Shown: positions 5,536-8,499 of the stretch, piece after piece | Numbering within the stretch: the stretch's first letter is position 1 | Layout of the letters: each line of letters opens with the position of its first letter | The notes under the pieces: model-generated | Databases searched by the model: none | Told to the model about the DNA's origin: nothing | Seen by the model: the letters and a program-made list of their open reading frames with translations, nothing else | Translations under genes and position numbers: made by a program | Assembly (NCBI GenBank): GCA_902475865.1 | Contig: CABSBK010000032.1 | Span: forward strand, 1 to 8,499 | Source: an uncultured Collinsella sp. | GTDB lineage: Bacteria > Actinomycetota > Coriobacteriia > Coriobacteriales > Coriobacteriaceae | Direction of reading: 5' to 3' | Length of the DNA stretch: 8,499 nucleotides

Positions 5536-6555
5536 CTAGCGCCGGAACAGCTCGTGAGCGCGGTCGCGGAGATTAGTTGCTCGGATGACGCCCTCGTAGC
5601 GGTTGATGCGCAAGCGCGGGAAGGCATTGAAGAAGCGCAGGTCGCGACGACTGAGTGACACACTCGGCACCGGACGGTTCGCGCGCCTGCCGGCACGGAG
5701 ACGGGCAAGCGACGGACGCGGCATACTCGGCGCGGCATCGGCCACGCGGTGGGCGGCAAGCGCCAGGCCGAGAGCACCATCCGAGATAAACGTCGGCATC
5801 GAAGCCTTCTCACGAAGGGCATCGAGCGTTGCGTCGCCCAGCTCGGCCAGCCACGCGTTAACGGCACGGCTGCGGATATGCGTCTGCGCCACCGAGTCAA
5901 TCGCCGAATCGGGAATACGTTCGAGCATGGAGTCAGACGCATCGGCAAGCGACTCATTGATGCGGTCGGCAAGGTCGGCACGCACACGCTCCAGCTGATC
6001 GGACAGGCGGCGCCAACTGGCCAAAGAGCATGCAGCGTCGACCATCATCGCGACCGCGACGATAAAGGCGGACAGCCGCACAATCAGCACCGGCAGATGG
6101 GCGAGCAGGCCCAACACCGCCGGCTCCACCACGCGGCAAATGCACAACGCACCCAAGCCAAACGCGCAGGCCCAGTACAGACAGATGCGTCCGTGCAAGT
6201 TAAACGGCAGGTGCGAGTAATCCCAAAAGCGTGCGCCTGTTGTCTTTTCCAATAGAAGGCCCACGCTGTACTCGATTACGCTGCATACAAGCGCCGCCGC
6301 GACAAACTGGCCCGAGGCATCCGGAATCCCGCGCAGCAAAAGCCAGCAGGCTATGCCGCCCACGCCATAGATAGGACAACACGGTCCCAGCAAAAATCCG
6401 CTGTTGGCGAAGCGTCCCTGGTTGAGCATGGCGCATACTGTCGACTCCCATGCCCAACCGCAAAAACCGTAGAAGGCAAACGAGAGCACCAGCGCCGAGA
6501 GCGGGCAAGCGGCAAGCGTCGCGCCGCCAAACGCCATATCAATCGCGGTTTCCAC
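5536..6555 (-). CDS. CmpB-like putative ABC-transporter permease (PF06541 type) with a long soluble tail
   Basis: A 339-residue membrane protein. The N-terminal half carries the CmpB/DUF1113 signature: F-Y-G-F-C-G-W-A-W-E-S (residues 28-38) and N-S-G-F-L-L-G-P-C-C-P-I-Y-G-V-G (51-66), with about five hydrophobic segments up to residue 175. The family is annotated as an ABC permease by name, but its biochemical role is not established. The second half (about 180-339) is soluble, helical, rich in Arg and Ala, and not recognised. The start is GTG 6555, six bases after AGGAGAGGG-type purines that lie inside the end of the HD gene; only three bases separate the HD stop codon (6559-6561) from this start, so translation is probably coupled. 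ATG 6537 is an alternative start with less support. Confidence 0.8.
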   Translation of the reverse strand: METAIDMAFGGATLAACPLSALVLSFAFYGFCGWAWESTVCAMLNQGRFANSGFLLGPCCPIYGVGGIACWLLLRGIPDASGQFVAAALVCSVIEYSVGLLLEKTTGARFWDYSHLPFNLHGRICLYWACAFGLGALCICRVVEPAVLGLLAHLPVLIVRLSAFIVAVAMMVDAACSLASWRRLSDQLERVRADLADRINESLADASDSMLERIPDSAIDSVAQTHIRSRAVNAWLAELGDATLDALREKASMPTFISDGALGLALAAHRVADAAPSMPRPSLARLRAGRRANRPVPSVSLSRRDLRFFNAFPRLRINRYEGVIRATNLRDRAHELFRR

Positions 6556-6558
6556 CGT

Positions 6559-7095
6559 CTACCCTCTCCTCTTTTCGCTCGATGCTTTACTCACACCATC
6601 GTCCGTCTCGTCCTTGCGCGGCAGGCGGCCGGCGACCGTCTCGCGCAGCGCACACCATTTGTCTGCCAGACACACACTCCCTGCCTCACGACACGTCGGT
6701 GGCACCGGTACCAGCGGAAACATATGGCGCACAATGATATTCCGCTCGCGCGACGTCAGCTCAAAATCCTCCTCCGCACGCGCCAGGGCAAAAAATGGAT
6801 GCCGAAATCCGTGCAGTCGATGGCTCGGGTCGGGGTCATGCCAATCGTAGAGAAAGTAATCGTGTAGCAGGGCTCCGCGCAGCAGCGAGGCACGGTCGAC
6901 CGAAATGCCAGCACGGCCCAAGCGCTCGGCAAAGGACAGACTTGCCCGCGCCACCGAGATCACATGCGCATACACCGTCACATCACCATGCTGAATAAAC
7001 TCGTGCGTCAGGTCCAAGCGGCCCGCCTGGGGGAGCTGACGGGCGGCATAGTCTACCTCGCGCGCGCTTTTGTCGGCCCGCACGGCACCGGGCAT
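6559..7095 (-). CDS. HD-domain phosphohydrolase
   Basis: A 178-residue protein of the HD superfamily, metal-dependent phosphohydrolases that act on nucleotides or other phosphoesters. The metal ligands fall in order: His44 (Y-A-H-V), His78-Asp79 (A-L-L-H-D-Y), His99 (R-H-P-F), His124 (V-R-H-M-F) and Asp145 (L-A-D-K-W). Having six ligands suggests a two-metal site. The last 30 residues are charged and probably disordered. ATG 7095 is chosen for the strong GGAAGGAGG (7100-7108); an upstream in-frame start at 7140 would add fifteen residues across that SD. It is directly followed by the CmpB-like gene in a coupled arrangement, so the two probably act together, perhaps at the membrane; the substrate is unknown. 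Divergent from dxs. Confidence 0.85.
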   Translation of the reverse strand: MPGAVRADKSAREVDYAARQLPQAGRLDLTHEFIQHGDVTVYAHVISVARASLSFAERLGRAGISVDRASLLRGALLHDYFLYDWHDPDPSHRLHGFRHPFFALARAEEDFELTSRERNIIVRHMFPLVPVPPTCREAGSVCLADKWCALRETVAGRLPRKDETDDGVSKASSEKRRG

Positions 7096-7099
7096 GCTG

Positions 7100-7108
7100 C
7101 CTCCTTCC
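7100..7108 (-). promoter_or_regulatory. Strong Shine-Dalgarno that sets the HD-protein start
   Basis: GGAAGGAGG on the minus strand, 4 bases before ATG 7095. It excludes the longer in-frame start at 7140, whose coding would run through this site. Confidence 0.7.
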
Positions 7109-7323
7109 AGCGGCTCACGGCGGCAAGCCACGGACTGCACGCATTGAATAAAATCATCATCGAATCTACTAGTATGGCATCGGACAAAACGTTTTGCCCC
7201 GCCAGTTGGCGAATTACCGCGCCGCCGTCACATATCTAACGCCAAAATGTGCGAGACTGTTTTGTGCAATTGTGCCGGCCGAGGGAGCGCCGGCGCTCGA
7301 TTCGCATGGAGTAACCCACAACG
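7109..7323. other. Divergent intergenic region between the HD gene and dxs
   Basis: No convincing gene. It should hold the promoters of both divergent units, but no good -35/-10 pair was found on either strand (TTGAAT at 7144-7149 on the plus strand has a 17-base spacing to a poor -10, TACTAG). It contains three perfect palindromes: CAAAACGTTTTG (7185-7196), CGCCA-GT-TGGCG (7200-7211) and GAGCGCCGGCGCTC (7285-7298). A three-codon frame ATG-GAG-TAA (7306-7314) precedes dxs and is in the same frame. The dxs SD is probably GGAG (7308-7311), rather far from the ATG. Confidence 0.5.
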
Positions 7324-8499
7324 ATGCTGCTTACGCAAACGACAACGCCCGAGGACGTCAAGGCTCTTAATCGCGCCGAGCTCCCGCAGCTCTGCGACGA
7401 GATTCGCCACGCCATCCTCGAAAGCTCTGCCGCTGTCGGCGGACACGTTGCCCCCAACCTAGGCGTCGTTGAGCTCACGGTCGCGCTCCATCGCGTGTTT
7501 AACTCCCCCATCGACAAGATTGTCTTTGACGTTTCGCACCAGACCTACGCCCACAAGGCGCTGACCGGTCGCGCGTACACTTATATCGATCCGGAGCGCT
7601 TTGGCGAGGCCTCCGGCTTTGCCAATCCCGACGAGTCCGAGCATGACCTGTTTGCCATGGGTCACACCTCGACCTCGGTGAGCTTGGGCTGTGGCCTTGC
7701 CCACGCGCGCGACCTGGCGGGTGACACGTATAACGTCATCACCATCATTGGCGACGGCTCGCTTTCGGGCGGCTTGGCGTTTGAGGGCTTTAACAATGCC
7801 GCCGAGCTCGACAGCAACCTGATCATCATCGTTAACGATAACGACCAGTCCATCGCCGAAAACCACGGTGGCCTGTATCGCAATCTGGCTGAGCTGCGTG
7901 CCAGCAACGGCGCCTGCGAGCGCAACGTTTTCCGCGCGATGGGGCTCGACTATCGCTACCTGGCCGCCGGCAACGATGTCCAAGCACTGGTCGATACGCT
8001 GCAGGAGCTGCGCGATATCGATCACCCCATCGTGCTGCACGTCTCGACCGCCAAGGGCAAGGGCTTTGAGCCGGCCCAGAGTGACCCCGAACACTGGCAT
8101 CATGTAGGACCCTTCGATATGGCAACCGGCCGCAAACTTTGCCCGGGTCACCCGAGCGAGCCCGCACCGCGCACCTATGCCGATATTACGAGCGAGGCAC
8201 TCAGCGCCGCTATCGCGAACGACCCGCAGGTTGTCGCTATCACGGCTGCCACGCCCTATATCATGGGCTTTACGCCCGAGCTTCGCGCCGCGGCAGGCAA
8301 GCAGTTTGTCGACGTGGGCATTGCCGAAGAGCACGCCGTCACCTTTGCCACCGCGCTCGCCAGCGCCGGCGCCAAGCCGGTCTTTGGCGCATACGGCACG
8401 TTTTTGCAGCGCGCCTACGATGAACTGTGGCACGACCTGTGCCTCAACGACGCCCCCGCAACCATCCCGGTGTTTGCCGCCTCGGTCTTTGGCCCCACC
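7324..8499 (+). CDS. dxs: 1-deoxy-D-xylulose-5-phosphate synthase, compact form, 3' truncated
   Basis: The 392 N-terminal residues of a thiamine-diphosphate enzyme that condenses pyruvate and glyceraldehyde-3-phosphate, the first step of the MEP isoprenoid pathway and a source for thiamine and pyridoxal. The frame stays open to the window end. Landmarks: G-G-H-V-A-P-N-L-G-V-V-E-L-T (residues 39-52), H-Q-T-Y-A-H-K-A-L-T-G-R (72-83), G-H-T-S-T-S (113-118), the TPP/Mg motif G-D-G-S-L-S-G-G (143-150) to N-D-N (171-173), K-G-K-G-F (244-248), G-I-A-E-E-H-A-V-T-F with catalytic Glu335 (332-341), and F-L-Q-R-A-Y-D (360-366). The segment between N-D-N and the next conserved strand (G-L-D-Y, 207-210) is about 30 residues shorter than in E. 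coli Dxs, and the usual V-D-G-H-D becomes A-A-G-N-D. ATG 7324 is the first start after an in-frame stop at 7312. A divergent Dxs-like transketolase is the alternative. Confidence 0.85.
   Translation, partial: MLLTQTTTPEDVKALNRAELPQLCDEIRHAILESSAAVGGHVAPNLGVVELTVALHRVFNSPIDKIVFDVSHQTYAHKALTGRAYTYIDPERFGEASGFANPDESEHDLFAMGHTSTSVSLGCGLAHARDLAGDTYNVITIIGDGSLSGGLAFEGFNNAAELDSNLIIIVNDNDQSIAENHGGLYRNLAELRASNGACERNVFRAMGLDYRYLAAGNDVQALVDTLQELRDIDHPIVLHVSTAKGKGFEPAQSDPEHWHHVGPFDMATGRKLCPGHPSEPAPRTYADITSEALSAAIANDPQVVAITAATPYIMGFTPELRAAAGKQFVDVGIAEEHAVTFATALASAGAKPVFGAYGTFLQRAYDELWHDLCLNDAPATIPVFAASVFGPT

Noticed and set aside
7306..7314. ATG-GAG-TAA mini-frame before dxs as a regulatory leader peptide
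   Set aside because: Two codons long, and it overlaps the probable dxs SD; such short frames are expected by chance.
7459..8433. Minus-strand open frame of 324 codons opposite dxs
   Set aside because: The plus strand encodes a clear Dxs over the whole stretch with catalytic motifs; the reverse frame shows no motif and is explained by high G+C in third positions.

Overview
The window reads as chromosomal DNA from a high-G+C Gram-positive anaerobe. Coriobacteriia of the Collinsella type is my best guess. This is inferred from protein style (AmtB/PII pair, CmpB-like permease next to an HD protein, compact Dxs) and base composition, because no rRNA or tRNA is present to settle it. There is no CRISPR array, insertion sequence or tRNA.

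Layout. 1-582 (+) is the C-terminal end of a large helicase/nuclease with a PD-(D/E)XK domain. It converges on a Cof-type HAD phosphatase (607-1457, -) across a short hairpin that overlaps the first stop codon and abuts the second. The HAD reading frame is broken near position 1370. Upstream of it lies a perfect 16-bp inverted repeat that brackets a -10-like hexamer and contains the Shine-Dalgarno (SD) sequence. Next is a two-gene drug-efflux style module on the minus strand: a TetR regulator (2936-3598) followed by an MFS exporter (1573-2835). The 100-bp gap between them carries two matching palindromic sites, almost certainly the TetR operators. This module is visibly poorer in G+C than its neighbours.

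3673-5337 (-) is an ammonium-uptake operon, amtB followed by a PII protein (glnK type). The PII protein keeps the ATP and 2-oxoglutarate residues but has Leu at the position of the modifiable Tyr51. The DNA upstream of amtB holds a run of GNAAC-like pentamers mostly 11 bp apart, an arrangement like actinobacterial GlnR boxes. 5536-7095 (-) is a tightly coupled pair, an HD-domain hydrolase followed by a CmpB-type membrane protein. Divergent from them, from 7324 to the window end (+), is the N-terminal 392 residues of a compact 1-deoxy-D-xylulose-5-phosphate synthase (isoprenoid precursor pathway).

How the parts work together: AmtB and PII form one transport/sensing unit (the AmtB C-terminal tail matches the PII-binding consensus). 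TetR probably represses the exporter. The HD/CmpB pair is co-translated but its job is unknown. The most interesting material is regulatory: the GNAAC array, the SD-containing inverted repeat, the paired TetR operators, and a second 12-bp inverted repeat over the tetR promoter region.
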